Part shown: positions 25,479 to 36,532 of the stretch, piece after piece | Layout: every line of letters begins with the position of its first letter | How positions within the stretch are numbered: position 1 is the stretch's first letter | Assembly (NCBI RefSeq): GCF_017873335.1 | Contig: NZ_JAGGKB010000004.1 | Location: 62,001-126,000 of the forward strand | Length of the DNA: 64,000 nucleotides | Direction of reading: 5' to 3' | Source: Thermococcus stetteri | GTDB taxonomy: Archaea > Methanobacteriota_B > Thermococci > Thermococcales > Thermococcaceae | The notes under the pieces: generated by a model | The model's input: the letters and a program-made list of their open reading frames with translations, nothing else | Databases searched by the model: none | Told to the model about the DNA's origin: nothing | Program-made: the position numbers and the translations under genes

Positions 25479-26703
25479 GCCCTCCAATCCTCGGGGCAGG
25501 CCTCCCAGAGAGTGCGAAGCCAAAGAAAGCCTGAAGCGACGAGATGTCAATTAACAATACGAGGGCGAGCAGCGCGTAGCCTATAACCCAGCCTTTCCTT
25601 TCTTCCACCAGCTTTCCGATTGCCACCCCCGCCAAAGCGGCCAGTGCCGGTGCCATCGGGAGGTAGAAGCGCGTCATAAATATGTAAAGGCCAGTTCTCA
25701 ACCACTCGTACTGGAAGTAGAGGCCAAAATATGCCAGAAACCAGAGGAGCAGAAGGAGCGTTGCCCTGTTCTTCCGCCCGATGTATACCCCCACCGGGAG
25801 GAGCACAAGCGATGGAAAGCCCTCAAGGAGGAGCTTTGGATGGGTTAACAGGTTTCTCCAGAGGAGCCCGAGACCTTCCTCCAGTCTTCCCGCCAGGATG
25901 TACTGAAAAGCGAAGTTCGTGTAGCCTATCGTCTTTGAGTAGCCGACCGAGAAGGGCGAACCAAAGACCGAATTGTTGTAGGCCATCAGGAGCAGGAACA
26001 TGGGAATCGACGCCCCCAGGACGATTCCGGAGTAGCGAAGTGCCTTTCTTCCCCCTTTCCTGGTTAGCCAGAGGGAATAAACGAGGAGTGCTGCGTAAGC
26101 TACTGCGTTGGTATACCTTACCAGCACCGAAAAGCCAAGCGATAGACCTGAGAGAACGCCCCTCTTCCAGTCATCCCCTTCAAGGCCCAGGTAGAAGAAT
26201 GCAAGGCCGAGGAGCACGAAGACCATGCTCACGAAGTCGGACATGTAAACCCTGTAGAACATCGCCAGAAAGGTCGCGTTCGAGAGGAGGATTAGGGAGG
26301 AGATTAGGGCGGCCTTGGGGTCGAAAGCCCTCGCCACCATCCTGTAGAAGACAGGAATGGCAAGGAGTCCAAAGATGAAGTTTACGAACCTCTCGATGCC
26401 CAGCTTGTGGAAGAAGGCGAGGATGAAAGGATAGCCCGGGGCCTTTTCGAGGGCGTAGCCCATGCCAACGTTAACGTACTGGATTGAACGGAAGCCGCCA
26501 ACCGCGAGGCCTTTTTCCGCGACCTCCCTTTGAAGCTCCACAAGCTCGGAACGCGTTACTACGAGCTTTCCTTCCGCAAAGGCTCTCATGGCGGCGTAGT
26601 ACGTGGCATCGTCCGGCTCGATGAACCTGACCGGAAGGGTCAGCAGAAGGGAGAAAACCACTAAAGCGGCCACAAAAACCATCGCCAAGAGTTCTCTTCT
26701 CAT
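25435..26703 (-). CDS. Membrane glycosyltransferase (ArnT/PMT-like, GT39-type)
   Basis: A 422-residue polytopic protein with about ten hydrophobic helices. The first periplasmic loop carries the acidic pair EPDDATYYAAMRAF just after helix 1, which fits the DD/DE motif of dolichol-phosphate-sugar-dependent GT-C transferases. VRYTNAVAYAALLVYSLW and a large outer loop follow. The substrate is unknown; surface glycan or protein glycosylation is likely. The last 20 residues, rich in Gly/Pro/Arg, overlap the convergent gene and may be read-through. It starts at ATG 26703. Confidence 0.8.
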   Translation of the reverse strand: MRRELLAMVFVAALVVFSLLLTLPVRFIEPDDATYYAAMRAFAEGKLVVTRSELVELQREVAEKGLAVGGFRSIQYVNVGMGYALEKAPGYPFILAFFHKLGIERFVNFIFGLLAIPVFYRMVARAFDPKAALISSLILLSNATFLAMFYRVYMSDFVSMVFVLLGLAFFYLGLEGDDWKRGVLSGLSLGFSVLVRYTNAVAYAALLVYSLWLTRKGGRKALRYSGIVLGASIPMFLLLMAYNNSVFGSPFSVGYSKTIGYTNFAFQYILAGRLEEGLGLLWRNLLTHPKLLLEGFPSLVLLPVGVYIGRKNRATLLLLLWFLAYFGLYFQYEWLRTGLYIFMTRFYLPMAPALAALAGVAIGKLVEERKGWVIGYALLALVLLIDISSLQAFFGFALSGRPAPRIGGPISGPGRGAPPGRG

Positions 26704-26762
26704 CCCTTATCACCCTAGTTCCCATCGGGTCGTTAGATTTATACATTTTCACATCAAAAAGG

Positions 26763-29372
26763 TTAACCAGACAGAAAATCCTCCGGGTACCAGTGGACCG
26801 TAAAGATCGCATTGCGGAAGGTTCCATCTGGAGAGGTTTTTCCAAAGGGATTTACATAGGCCCAGACGACCTTTCCATCTGGTGCGACCTCTTCAAACCT
26901 CCCAAGAGGACCGTAGCAGATTAGCGTATTGCCGCTCGGAAGCCTCTCCGCTCCGGAAATCCTGTCCGCGTAGTATTGAGAGCGATAGTTCCATATGACT
27001 TCCGCATCCTGCGTTGGAGATTTTCCAAAGGCGTCTTCCGGAACATCTACCTCCAAAACGCTTGAAAATCTGCCGTCAGGTCTTCCCTGGCCGTTGTTGA
27101 AAATTAGGATGTTCCCTTCTCCAGGATAGCCTTCGGGTATCCACTGGGCCGCATGCGGGCCAAATAAAACGGTATCTCCATCTTCGCCGTAGGCTTTTGG
27201 ATTCCCCCATCTGTAAAGCAAGTCGCCTCCCTTTCCGTATTTCCCACCTTCATGCGATGCAGCCTCTTCTGTTGTTGTGCTGTGGTCTATAACCCATATC
27301 TCGTTGAAGTTGTGGACAGTAAGGAGTATCAGGTCGAGCTCGGGGTTGTAGTCAACCGAGTTTATGTGGAGCCAGTCCGGATCCTTTGGATTTCCCACCT
27401 TGTAGTTGAGGTTTATCCTTTCAGGGTGCTCCTCAACGTCTCCATAGTTCGGCTTTGACGGGTCGTATTCCTGTATCAGGTGGTCCCAAGCACACCACTT
27501 CCAGACTATCTCTCCCCCTTCTTTACCCTCCGGCTTCACCTCAATTATGCATTCAGACCATATTCCCTCTTCAGGCACGAGCTCAGGGTTCATTCCGTTT
27601 TCTATTGCCTCGGCCCTTGACTTCTTATCCCAGACTATCATCAGGATGTTCCCGTTGGGCAGTGGCTCAATATCGTGGTGGGTGCAGTAGTTCTCAGAGC
27701 AGTAGCGGAACTCCCACAGAAGGTTGCCCTCCCAGTTGAACTCCTGAACGACTCCCCCGGCACCGCCCGCCTTGCTGAAGGGTGAATCCTCCACCTTTCC
27801 CGTTCTCAGCAGGTGCCCGTTTTCGAGGAGGTAAGCGTTCTGTCCGGGAAAGTACTGAGTGGCCCATGAGTGGATAACGGCTCCATCATAGTTTATCAGG
27901 TAGGTTTTCTTTGAGGACAGCGGGCTGAAGAGGATGTAGCCTTCAGTTGCGTTCTCACTCTTCAACACCACCCCCGTGTTGTTCTTCCCACCCAGGCCCT
28001 GATAATCCACGCCCGGTGAGGAGCTCTCGTTTGAAGCTGGCGTAACGTTTGCGTCCCTTACAAGTCTGACGAATGCGCATATCCTGACAACATCCCCCTG
28101 AGGCCCGTGACCGTAAGGATACCTGCTTGGATCTCCCGTCTTTGGATCGGACCTCTGTGCTCCAGCCCCGTGGACGTCCATGAGCTTATATCCTTGCGGA
28201 GTATTCATCCAGCCGAGGGCCCTTCCGAAGGCAATGTAGACGGCATTTCTCCCGCCCCCAAACATAGAAACATGCGTCGTGCTCGTCCAGTAGTAGGGGT
28301 AATCAAGCTCTCCACCCTCGTTGACTATCGGAGTAACGTTGAAGATTGGGTCTATTGCAGGCCCCCTTTGAGCAGGGTTTACGGCATCTGGAGCGCGGGT
28401 GTAATCAACTATAGACTGAAGCTCCTTTGCATTCGGCAATCTCCAGTCGCTGTAGCCGAGGTAATTCTCCTCGTTCATCCTCTGAACATACTCTAAGGCC
28501 TCCTCCCAGTCCATACAATAGCCGCTGTCGTTCTTCGTCCACATAAGGCCAGTTGCCCTGTCGGTAATCGTTCCATCGCCGTTGTCAACGAAATCGTTCT
28601 TCCCGTATTCGGGGTTGCCCCTCACGAAGAGCACGTAGAACTTCTTTGTTATTGGATAGGCCTTGATCCTCCCGTCGGCAAAGTTAACCCCAAAAACTGC
28701 CTCCTGTCCTCTCATGACCTTCCCAACGTACCTGGTCGAGGAGAGGAACTGGGCATCGATTATCCTCTCTCCGGCTTTTGTGTCACCGTAGGCGAACTCA
28801 AAGTAGTTCGTGTCGATGAAGGGGACGAGCTTGCTCGTGTCTGCTCCATCGTAGCCGCTTGGGTCAACTCCGCTGAAAACTATCAGGGAATAGAGCTCCT
28901 TTATACTTGGAAGCCTCCAGTCGTCATAGCCAAGGTACTTTTCCTCGTTCAGCTTTTTAACGAACTCCAAGGCTTCTTCATACGTCATCTTGTCCTCGTA
29001 GTTTATTTCTCCATCCCCGTTCCAGTCGGGACTCCTGGTCCACATGAGGCCGGTGTTTAAGTCCGTGACGGTTCCATCTCCATTGTCGCGGTATTTTGGC
29101 TGGTAGCCTTCGTACTGGGCATCCTGGCCGTAGAGGGGCTCTCCCGGCTCCGGACACGCTATCTCTTTCCCGGAAGTGTCGTAGCACTTCTCCTGCCCCG
29201 TATCGACCACCGTGTAGGGATAGGGCGTCTTGATAGATTCCAGTTGAGTTTCTTCTCCATGGCCTTCCGTGCCTGTACCTTCGGAAGTACCGGTGCCAGT
29301 GCTGAAGATGTAATGACCCACCGCCCCGATCAAAAGGGCAGTGAGAGCAAGTGCAAAGAGCCCCTTCCTCAT
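26763..29372 (-). CDS. Large exported protein: two DUF1566 domains plus arylsulfotransferase-like propeller
   Basis: An 869-residue protein. An N-terminal helix (residues 4-24) acts as signal or anchor. Residues 90-260 and 265-450 are two copies of a DUF1566/Lcl domain, each with DNGDGTVTDLNTGLMWT or DNGDGTITDRATGLMWT and YLGYDDWRLPSIKEL or YLGYSDWRLPNAKEL. Residues 480-869 resemble arylsulfotransferases of the ASST type: YLINYDGAVIHSW, CTHHDIEPLPNGNIL with candidate catalytic His, WLHINSVDYNPELDLIL and HAAQWIPEG. It probably acts on the cell surface. Joining these two families in one archaeal protein is unusual and the sulfated substrate is unknown. It has its own promoter (acccttttatccg, near 29410) and no operon partner. 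Confidence 0.85.
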   Translation of the reverse strand: MRKGLFALALTALLIGAVGHYIFSTGTGTSEGTGTEGHGEETQLESIKTPYPYTVVDTGQEKCYDTSGKEIACPEPGEPLYGQDAQYEGYQPKYRDNGDGTVTDLNTGLMWTRSPDWNGDGEINYEDKMTYEEALEFVKKLNEEKYLGYDDWRLPSIKELYSLIVFSGVDPSGYDGADTSKLVPFIDTNYFEFAYGDTKAGERIIDAQFLSSTRYVGKVMRGQEAVFGVNFADGRIKAYPITKKFYVLFVRGNPEYGKNDFVDNGDGTITDRATGLMWTKNDSGYCMDWEEALEYVQRMNEENYLGYSDWRLPNAKELQSIVDYTRAPDAVNPAQRGPAIDPIFNVTPIVNEGGELDYPYYWTSTTHVSMFGGGRNAVYIAFGRALGWMNTPQGYKLMDVHGAGAQRSDPKTGDPSRYPYGHGPQGDVVRICAFVRLVRDANVTPASNESSSPGVDYQGLGGKNNTGVVLKSENATEGYILFSPLSSKKTYLINYDGAVIHSWATQYFPGQNAYLLENGHLLRTGKVEDSPFSKAGGAGGVVQEFNWEGNLLWEFRYCSENYCTHHDIEPLPNGNILMIVWDKKSRAEAIENGMNPELVPEEGIWSECIIEVKPEGKEGGEIVWKWCAWDHLIQEYDPSKPNYGDVEEHPERINLNYKVGNPKDPDWLHINSVDYNPELDLILLTVHNFNEIWVIDHSTTTEEAASHEGGKYGKGGDLLYRWGNPKAYGEDGDTVLFGPHAAQWIPEGYPGEGNILIFNNGQGRPDGRFSSVLEVDVPEDAFGKSPTQDAEVIWNYRSQYYADRISGAERLPSGNTLICYGPLGRFEEVAPDGKVVWAYVNPFGKTSPDGTFRNAIFTVHWYPEDFLSG

Positions 29373-29632
29373 ACGATCACCTGAATACTGAATGTTGGGC
29401 GTACGGATAAAAGGGTTTTCCGAAATCTCACCAAAATCTTTACAAAATTCAGATGAAGGACTTCATTCTATCTCGACGGCATATCGAGTCTTTGAGCTTC
29501 TTTACTGCTTTTGGGCGGTCTTTCTCCTTCACGGGGAATGTGCTCCGGTTGAGTTGTCTTTGCATCAATCTCTCACCGAGCCGGGCGGCGGAAGGGTTAA
29601 AAGGGATAAAATATCCGTCATCGTGAGACAAG

Positions 29633-30520
29633 ATGCAGGCAGGACTTGCAGTCTTCATCCTCGCGTTACTCTGGGACCTGGCACTCGGTGAGCCGCCCGG
29701 GAAGCTCCACCCCGTGGTCTGGTTCGGAAGGGTAGCAGGCTTTCTCGACTCCCGCTACAGAAGGCGTTTTCCTGTCACCGATTTCATAGCTGGCTCCTTC
29801 ACAGCGCTGATTGTAATTTCCTTTGCCCTCATGCTCTCATTCTCAGCATTCCACGCTCCATTTCCACTCAACTACCTCCTTGCAGTTTACTTTCTCAAAA
29901 GCTCCTTCGCAATAAGAAGCCTCTACGAGCACGTTTCGAGGACGGTAACAGAGGACATCGAGGAGAAAAGAAGGGCCGTCTCGATGATAGTGAGCAGGGA
30001 CACGAAAATCCTAGACGAGGCCCATCTGAACTCCGCTGCCATAGAGAGCCTCGCTGAGAACCTGAACGACTCCGTTGTGGCACCCCTCTTCTACTTCCTC
30101 CTGTTTGGGCTCCCGGGGGCTGTTGTTTACCGTGCCGTGAACACTCTCGACGCCATGCTCGGCTACCGAAACGAGCGCTATGAGTTCTTCGGCAAGTTTT
30201 CGGCCAGACTCGATGATGTCCTGAACTTAATCCCAGCCCGCATAACGGCGCTTCTCTACCTCCCTCTCGGCGGGGGGAAGGTTTTAGAGTACTACCGGCT
30301 GGCGAGGTTCAAGCTCAACTCTGACAAGCCGATAGCGGCGATGAGCGCAGTCCTCGGGGTGTGGCTGGAGAAACAGGGTCTCTACCGCTTCCCGGGCAGG
30401 GAGCCCAGAAACGAGGACATCGAGAGAGCCCTGAGGGTTTACTGGCTGGTGGTTGGAGAGTGGGTCTTAATCGTGGTGATGCTTCTCGCAACGGGGGTGT
30501 GTCCATGCTTGAACCTGTAG
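29633..30520 (+). CDS. cbiB: Adenosylcobinamide-phosphate synthase CbiB
   Basis: CbiB (CobD in some schemes) attaches aminopropanol or its phosphate to adenosylcobyric acid in the membrane. The 295-residue product has about five hydrophobic segments and the family motifs [53 protein letters not shown] and [16 protein letters not shown]. Its end overlaps the next gene by 16 bp. A T/A-rich box (ggttaaaaggg, about 29595-29605) precedes it. It opens the second cobalamin gene block. Confidence 0.94.
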   Translation: MQAGLAVFILALLWDLALGEPPGKLHPVVWFGRVAGFLDSRYRRRFPVTDFIAGSFTALIVISFALMLSFSAFHAPFPLNYLLAVYFLKSSFAIRSLYEHVSRTVTEDIEEKRRAVSMIVSRDTKILDEAHLNSAAIESLAENLNDSVVAPLFYFLLFGLPGAVVYRAVNTLDAMLGYRNERYEFFGKFSARLDDVLNLIPARITALLYLPLGGGKVLEYYRLARFKLNSDKPIAAMSAVLGVWLEKQGLYRFPGREPRNEDIERALRVYWLVVGEWVLIVVMLLATGVCPCLNL

Positions 30521-31473
30521 AGTTCTCTGCATACCATGGTGGGGCGAGAAAGAAGGATGAGGGGCTGATAGACTTTTCAGCTTCACTAAACCCTTATCCG
30601 CCGGAGTGGCTGGATGAGATATTCGAAAGGGCCAGGAAGATAAGCGACAGGTATCCATACTACGAAGAGCTTGAGGAAGGCCTGTCCGAACTTGTAGGAG
30701 AACCCGTTACCGTAACGGCGGGCATCACAGAGGCTCTCTACCTCATTGGAGTCCTAGCGTTAAGGGGCCGGAGTGTTATAATCCCCAAACATACGTACGG
30801 CGAGTACGAACGAGTTGCGAGAATTTTTGGGGCAAAAGTCATCAGGGGGCCAAACGATCCTGAGAGGTTATCCCAGCTCGTGGAAAACGGCACCGTTGTC
30901 TTTTTCTGTAACCCCAACAACCCCGATGGGAAGTTCTACAGGGTGAGGGAGCTAGGGCCACTTATAGATGCCGTTGAAGACAAAAATGCCCTTCTCGTAC
31001 TCGACGAGGCTTTCATAGACTTCGTGGAAAGACCGGAGAGCCCCGAAGGGGAGAACATAGTGAAGCTGAGAACTTTTACCAAGAGCTATGGCCTGCCCGG
31101 GATAAGAATCGGCTACATCCTGGGGTTTCCAGAGGCCTTCAAGAGCGTCAGGATGCCGTGGGCAATAGGTTCAACGGGTCTAGCGTTTCTTGAATTCCTC
31201 CTTGAGGAGAGGTTTGAGCATCTAAAGAGGACAATGCCTCTTATCTGGAAGGAGAAAAGGCGGATTGAAAAGGCCCTTGAAGTCAGGAGCGATGCGAACT
31301 TTTTCATAAAGTACGTTGGCGACGCAAAAAATGCAGTTAAGGAGCTGAAGAGAATGGGAGTACTCGTGAGAGATTGCACCAGCTTTGGCTTACCAGAATA
31401 CGTCCGGTTCTCGGTCAGAAGGCCGGAAGAAAACGATGTCTTAATCCGAGCGTTTTTAGAAGCCCTGCCATAG
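30505..31473 (+). CDS. PLP-dependent L-threonine-O-3-phosphate decarboxylase-like protein
   Basis: A 322-residue aminotransferase-fold (class I/II) enzyme similar to histidinol-phosphate aminotransferase and to CobD of Salmonella, which makes aminopropanol phosphate for CbiB. Motifs: [14 protein letters not shown] at the N-terminus, [24 protein letters not shown], the PLP-binding lysine in [16 protein letters not shown], and [14 protein letters not shown]. The start is set at ATG 30505; the long upstream frame overlaps cbiB. Coupling to cbiB supports the decarboxylase role, but histidinol-phosphate transamination cannot be excluded. Confidence 0.85.
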   Translation: MLEPVEFSAYHGGARKKDEGLIDFSASLNPYPPEWLDEIFERARKISDRYPYYEELEEGLSELVGEPVTVTAGITEALYLIGVLALRGRSVIIPKHTYGEYERVARIFGAKVIRGPNDPERLSQLVENGTVVFFCNPNNPDGKFYRVRELGPLIDAVEDKNALLVLDEAFIDFVERPESPEGENIVKLRTFTKSYGLPGIRIGYILGFPEAFKSVRMPWAIGSTGLAFLEFLLEERFEHLKRTMPLIWKEKRRIEKALEVRSDANFFIKYVGDAKNAVKELKRMGVLVRDCTSFGLPEYVRFSVRRPEENDVLIRAFLEALP

Positions 31474-31559
31474 CCACTGCATAACTCTGGCCTTTTTATC
31501 CAATAACTTTTTAAGCTCATGCCCAATTCAGAGTCGGACAAATAATCCAGGTGATAAAA

Positions 31560-32585
31560 ATGAAGAAGAGCAAGCTCCTCGGAGTGCTTTTCCTCGTGGC
31601 CATTGTTTTTGTGAGCGGGTGCATAGGGAGCTCGAGCCACACCCAGAACACATCTGCACCGAGCACAACCTTAAGCCCAACCCAGACTCAAACCGAAACC
31701 ACCTCAAGCTCCTGCAACTGCCCGAAGGCCAAGCCCTACTACCCGATAACCATCACCGATTTCGCCGGTAGGAACGTCACAATCGAGAAGGAACCGGAAA
31801 GGATAGTCTCCCTCGCCCCAAGCATCACTGAGACCCTCTACTTCCTCGGTGCCCTCGATAGGGTCGTCGGCGTTACTAAGTTCGACGACTTCCCGCCCGG
31901 AGTCCAAGAGGGCAGAACCGCTGTTGGCGGCTTCAGCGACCCGAACATCGAGGTAATAGCATCCCTGAAGCCTGATCTCATCTTGGGAACTTCAATGCAC
32001 CTCAAGTACCTCGACCAGCTCGAGAAGATAGCTCCCGTTATAATCATAGACCCCAAGAACATGGAAGAGGTCTATGAAGCCATAGGGCTTCTCGGGAAGG
32101 TTCTCAACAAGAGAGAGAAGGCCGACGGTGTAATCCAGTTCATGAAGGCAGAGGTCAGCTCCGTTGAGTTCCGCGTCGCCAACAAGACAAGGCCCAGGGT
32201 TCTCTTCATAAGCTGGTGGAACCCGCTTTATGTCCCTGGCAACGACACATTCCAGGATTCCCTCATAGAGCTCGCCGGCGGTGAGAACGTCTTCCACGAC
32301 GCTAAGGGCTGGGCACAGGTCAGCCTCGAGGAAGCCGTCGCAAGGAACCCGGAGATAATAATCCTCTCGGCCCACGCCAGGGCCACCATCGATGACATCT
32401 GCAACAGCCCGCTGGCCAACACCGACGCGGTGAAGAACGGCGGAATATACTTCGTCAGCGACGACAACGCCATCTCAAGGCCCGGGCCCAGGCTCGTTGA
32501 TGCCCTCAAGGAGCTCTCCTATTTCATCCACCCTGAGGCCTACGGCTATCACTTCCAGCCCGTTTCGTGCCCAGTTGAGGGATGA
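31560..32585 (+). CDS. btuF: Corrinoid ABC transporter substrate-binding lipoprotein BtuF
   Basis: A 341-residue lipoprotein that would capture cobalamin or cobinamide for a BtuCD-type importer. The signal peptide ends in the lipobox FVSGC with C21 lipidated. A Ser/Thr linker follows, then a type III periplasmic-binding fold: ERIVSLAPSITETLYFLGALDRVVGVTKFDDFP, GFSDPNIEVIASLKPDLIL, LFISWWNPLYVPGNDTFQDSLIELAGGENV. The start is ATG 31560 behind CCAGGTGAT. The permease and ATPase are not in the window. A siderophore role is possible, but the cobalamin setting favours corrinoids. Confidence 0.88.
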   Translation: MKKSKLLGVLFLVAIVFVSGCIGSSSHTQNTSAPSTTLSPTQTQTETTSSSCNCPKAKPYYPITITDFAGRNVTIEKEPERIVSLAPSITETLYFLGALDRVVGVTKFDDFPPGVQEGRTAVGGFSDPNIEVIASLKPDLILGTSMHLKYLDQLEKIAPVIIIDPKNMEEVYEAIGLLGKVLNKREKADGVIQFMKAEVSSVEFRVANKTRPRVLFISWWNPLYVPGNDTFQDSLIELAGGENVFHDAKGWAQVSLEEAVARNPEIIILSAHARATIDDICNSPLANTDAVKNGGIYFVSDDNAISRPGPRLVDALKELSYFIHPEAYGYHFQPVSCPVEG

Positions 32586-32653
32586 ATTCTTTTCTCCCTG
32601 TTTTATTTTGGCAAAAACCTTCCAGAAAGTTCAAGAACAGAAAAGAGAAAGAA

Positions 32654-33889
32654 TCACGCGCCGAACTTCTCGCTCCTGTTCATCAGGTCCATCATTATGG
32701 GCACTATGTCGTGGCCCTTTATCCTGCCGATTCCGCCGCGCATGCACTCCCTCTCTCCGAAGCTCTCGGTATGGTCAGGCCTTACTCCTCCACCTGCTAT
32801 TAGAACTGGAACCGGGTCGCCGCTGTGGTTCATGACCTCGCACGGTGTCGAGTGGTCGCCGGTTATCGCTATGACGAGGTCTTCGAGGTCGACGTGCTCG
32901 AGGATGTATCCTATCATCCTGTCGGCCTTCTCTATCATCTCGGCCTTGAGCTTCGGGTTGTTGTCGTGGCCGGCGGCATCGGTTGGCTTGAAGTGCAGGA
33001 AGACGAAGTCGTAGTCCTTGAGCAGTTCAACGACTTTCCTGGCCTTCGCCATCTCGTCGGTGTTGTACTCTCCGGTGGCTCCCTCGGGAGTGTAGACGTT
33101 GAAGCCTATCGCTCTCGCTACACCTTTGACGAGTGAGACCGCTATCACCGCTCCGGCTTTCACCTTCCACTGCTCGGTGAACTTCATCGGTATGTCCGGA
33201 TAGGTTCCGGCACCGCGGATGAGGAGGTAGTTGGCAACGGGCTTTCCTTCCTTTCTGCGCTTCTCGTTTATTGGGTGCTTGTCAAGGACTTCGTGTGCCT
33301 GTCTAACGAACTCCTCAAGAATTTCGGCAACATTCTTGCTCTCCTCGTCCCCCCAGGTGAACCTGTGCGGCGGCTTTCCGGCCTCGTGTGGGTCGTTCTC
33401 GCCGACGCGGTAGCCCTTCGCCATGCCCTTGAGAACCAGAACGGCCCTGTGGCCGGTCGCACCTACGAAGATGAAGTCCACCGGGAGCTTAACGTTCTCC
33501 TGGATTGCCTTGGCCAGCTCATGGGCCTCCTCGGTGCTTATTCTTCCGGCCCTCCTGTCGGTTATTATCCCGTTCTCAATCGTGGCGAAGTTCACGCGGA
33601 AGGCCAAATCGTCCTCGTCGAGGTCGAGACCGACTCCTAGAGCCTCGAGGAAGCCCCTTCCGCGGTAGACCTTGTAGGGGTCGTAGCCGAATATCGAGAG
33701 GTGAGCGGTGTCGCTTCCAGCAGGCTGGCCGGGTTTTATCGGATCCTGCTGGCCGAGGATTCCCATCTTGGCGAGCCTGTCCATGTTTGGGGTGTTCGCG
33801 TACTCAAGCGGTGTCTTTCCGCCGAACTCTTTAATCGGCCTGTCGCCGAGACCGTCGAGGATTACCAGGAGTCCCTTTCTTTTCTTCAT
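32654..33889 (-). CDS. apgM: 2,3-bisphosphoglycerate-independent phosphoglycerate mutase (archaeal type)
   Basis: This enzyme interconverts 3- and 2-phosphoglycerate in glycolysis and gluconeogenesis. The 411-residue product belongs to the alkaline phosphatase superfamily ApgM group: LLVILDGLGDRP with a metal-binding Asp, KPGQPAGSDTAHLSIFGYDP with the catalytic Ser/Thr, FLHFKPTDAAGHDNNPKLKA, and ITGDHSTPCEVMNHSGDPVP near the end. ATG 33889 follows GGTGATAGAC. It is a single gene between btuF and a divergent cation exchanger. Confidence 0.95.
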   Translation of the reverse strand: MKKRKGLLVILDGLGDRPIKEFGGKTPLEYANTPNMDRLAKMGILGQQDPIKPGQPAGSDTAHLSIFGYDPYKVYRGRGFLEALGVGLDLDEDDLAFRVNFATIENGIITDRRAGRISTEEAHELAKAIQENVKLPVDFIFVGATGHRAVLVLKGMAKGYRVGENDPHEAGKPPHRFTWGDEESKNVAEILEEFVRQAHEVLDKHPINEKRRKEGKPVANYLLIRGAGTYPDIPMKFTEQWKVKAGAVIAVSLVKGVARAIGFNVYTPEGATGEYNTDEMAKARKVVELLKDYDFVFLHFKPTDAAGHDNNPKLKAEMIEKADRMIGYILEHVDLEDLVIAITGDHSTPCEVMNHSGDPVPVLIAGGGVRPDHTESFGERECMRGGIGRIKGHDIVPIMMDLMNRSEKFGA

Positions 33890-33992
33890 GTCTATCACCG
33901 GTAGTGATTACGGGAGGGGGTTTAAAGGTTTTCCGGGCCACCGGATAAAACTTTATGAACCCCCTTTCAAATCTCCTGACGGTGAGAGAAAA

Positions 33993-34928
33993 GTGGAAAT
34001 GGTTGCGTGGGTGGGCTCAATAGTCATTGGGATAATCCTGTTGGTTATATTTGGGGATAAGCTCTCCGATAAAATCGTTGAGGTTGCGGAAAAGGCGGGG
34101 GTTTCTCCCTTGATTATAAGCCTCGTCGTCATAAGTCTCGCAACGACCCTTCCGGAGATAACGACGAGCGCAATGGCGAGCATCACCAGGGCGGAGGGAA
34201 TAGCCCTCGGAAACGCCCTCGGGAGCATCTTTGCCAACATAGCGCTGATCCTCGGCCTTGCATCGGTCATCAAGCCCCTGAAGGCCGGGAGGGGGGCTTA
34301 CGAGAACTCCCTCGTAATGCTCGCTTCCCTCGGCTTCCTCATGTTGCTCTCCATTGATGGAACTCTTTCGAGGCTCGACGGCGCCCTCCTCCTCGGTGCC
34401 TATGCAGTCTATTTAAGGTGGCTCTACAAGAAGCACTTCGAAAAAGGACGCGAAGACGGCTCAGAACGCCACACCAAAGCGACGGCCCTCGACTACGCTC
34501 TGCTCCTCATATACGGTGGGCTGATGGTAGTTGGGGCAAGGCTCGTTGTTTACGGTGGCAGAAACATCGCAGAGGCCCTTGGGGTGGCGGAGTACGTTAT
34601 AGGTGCCACCATTGTTGCCATCGGCACCTCCCTGCCCGAGATGACGAACGCCCTCTACGGGGCAATAAGGGAGCGCGGAAGCATAAGCGTTGGCAACATA
34701 ATCGGTGCAAACATAATGAACGCCCTCGTAGTCCTCGGCCTGGCTGCCCTCATAAGACCGCTCCCTACGGGTGCATCAACTCTGACTATCGTGCTAGTTC
34801 TCATGGCAATGCTCCCGATGATAGCCGAGCTGAGGCGCTCAGGTAGTCTAGACAGAAAGATTGGGACTTACTTTTTGGCCCTCTATGCGGTGTACCTCTT
34901 CCTGCTCTTTTCGGGGGCGAAGCTCTAG
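33993..34928 (+). CDS. Sodium/calcium exchanger-family (CaCA) cation antiporter
   Basis: A 311-residue membrane protein with about ten helices and the two inverted alpha repeats of the CaCA family. Repeat one: VISLATTLPEITTSAMASI and NALGSIFANIALILGLA. Repeat two: VAIGTSLPEMTNALYGAI and NIIGANIMNALVVLGLAALI. The conserved Glu in each (S/T)LPE motif binds cation. It is likely to export calcium in exchange for sodium or protons. The GTG at 33993 has GGTGAG six bases ahead; ATG 33999 is an alternative. Confidence 0.9.
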   Translation: MEMVAWVGSIVIGIILLVIFGDKLSDKIVEVAEKAGVSPLIISLVVISLATTLPEITTSAMASITRAEGIALGNALGSIFANIALILGLASVIKPLKAGRGAYENSLVMLASLGFLMLLSIDGTLSRLDGALLLGAYAVYLRWLYKKHFEKGREDGSERHTKATALDYALLLIYGGLMVVGARLVVYGGRNIAEALGVAEYVIGATIVAIGTSLPEMTNALYGAIRERGSISVGNIIGANIMNALVVLGLAALIRPLPTGASTLTIVLVLMAMLPMIAELRRSGSLDRKIGTYFLALYAVYLFLLFSGAKL

Positions 34929-34937
34929 TTAGCTACT

Positions 34938-36516
<1,579 letters not shown>

Positions 36517-36532
<16 letters not shown>

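Noticed and set aside
29373-29632. Possible gene, riboswitch or small RNA between the DUF1566 fusion and cbiB
   Set aside because: Only the two promoters can be supported. A minus-strand frame of about 69 codons overlaps cbiB and shows no family. No known cobalamin riboswitch core was seen, nor are they expected in archaea.
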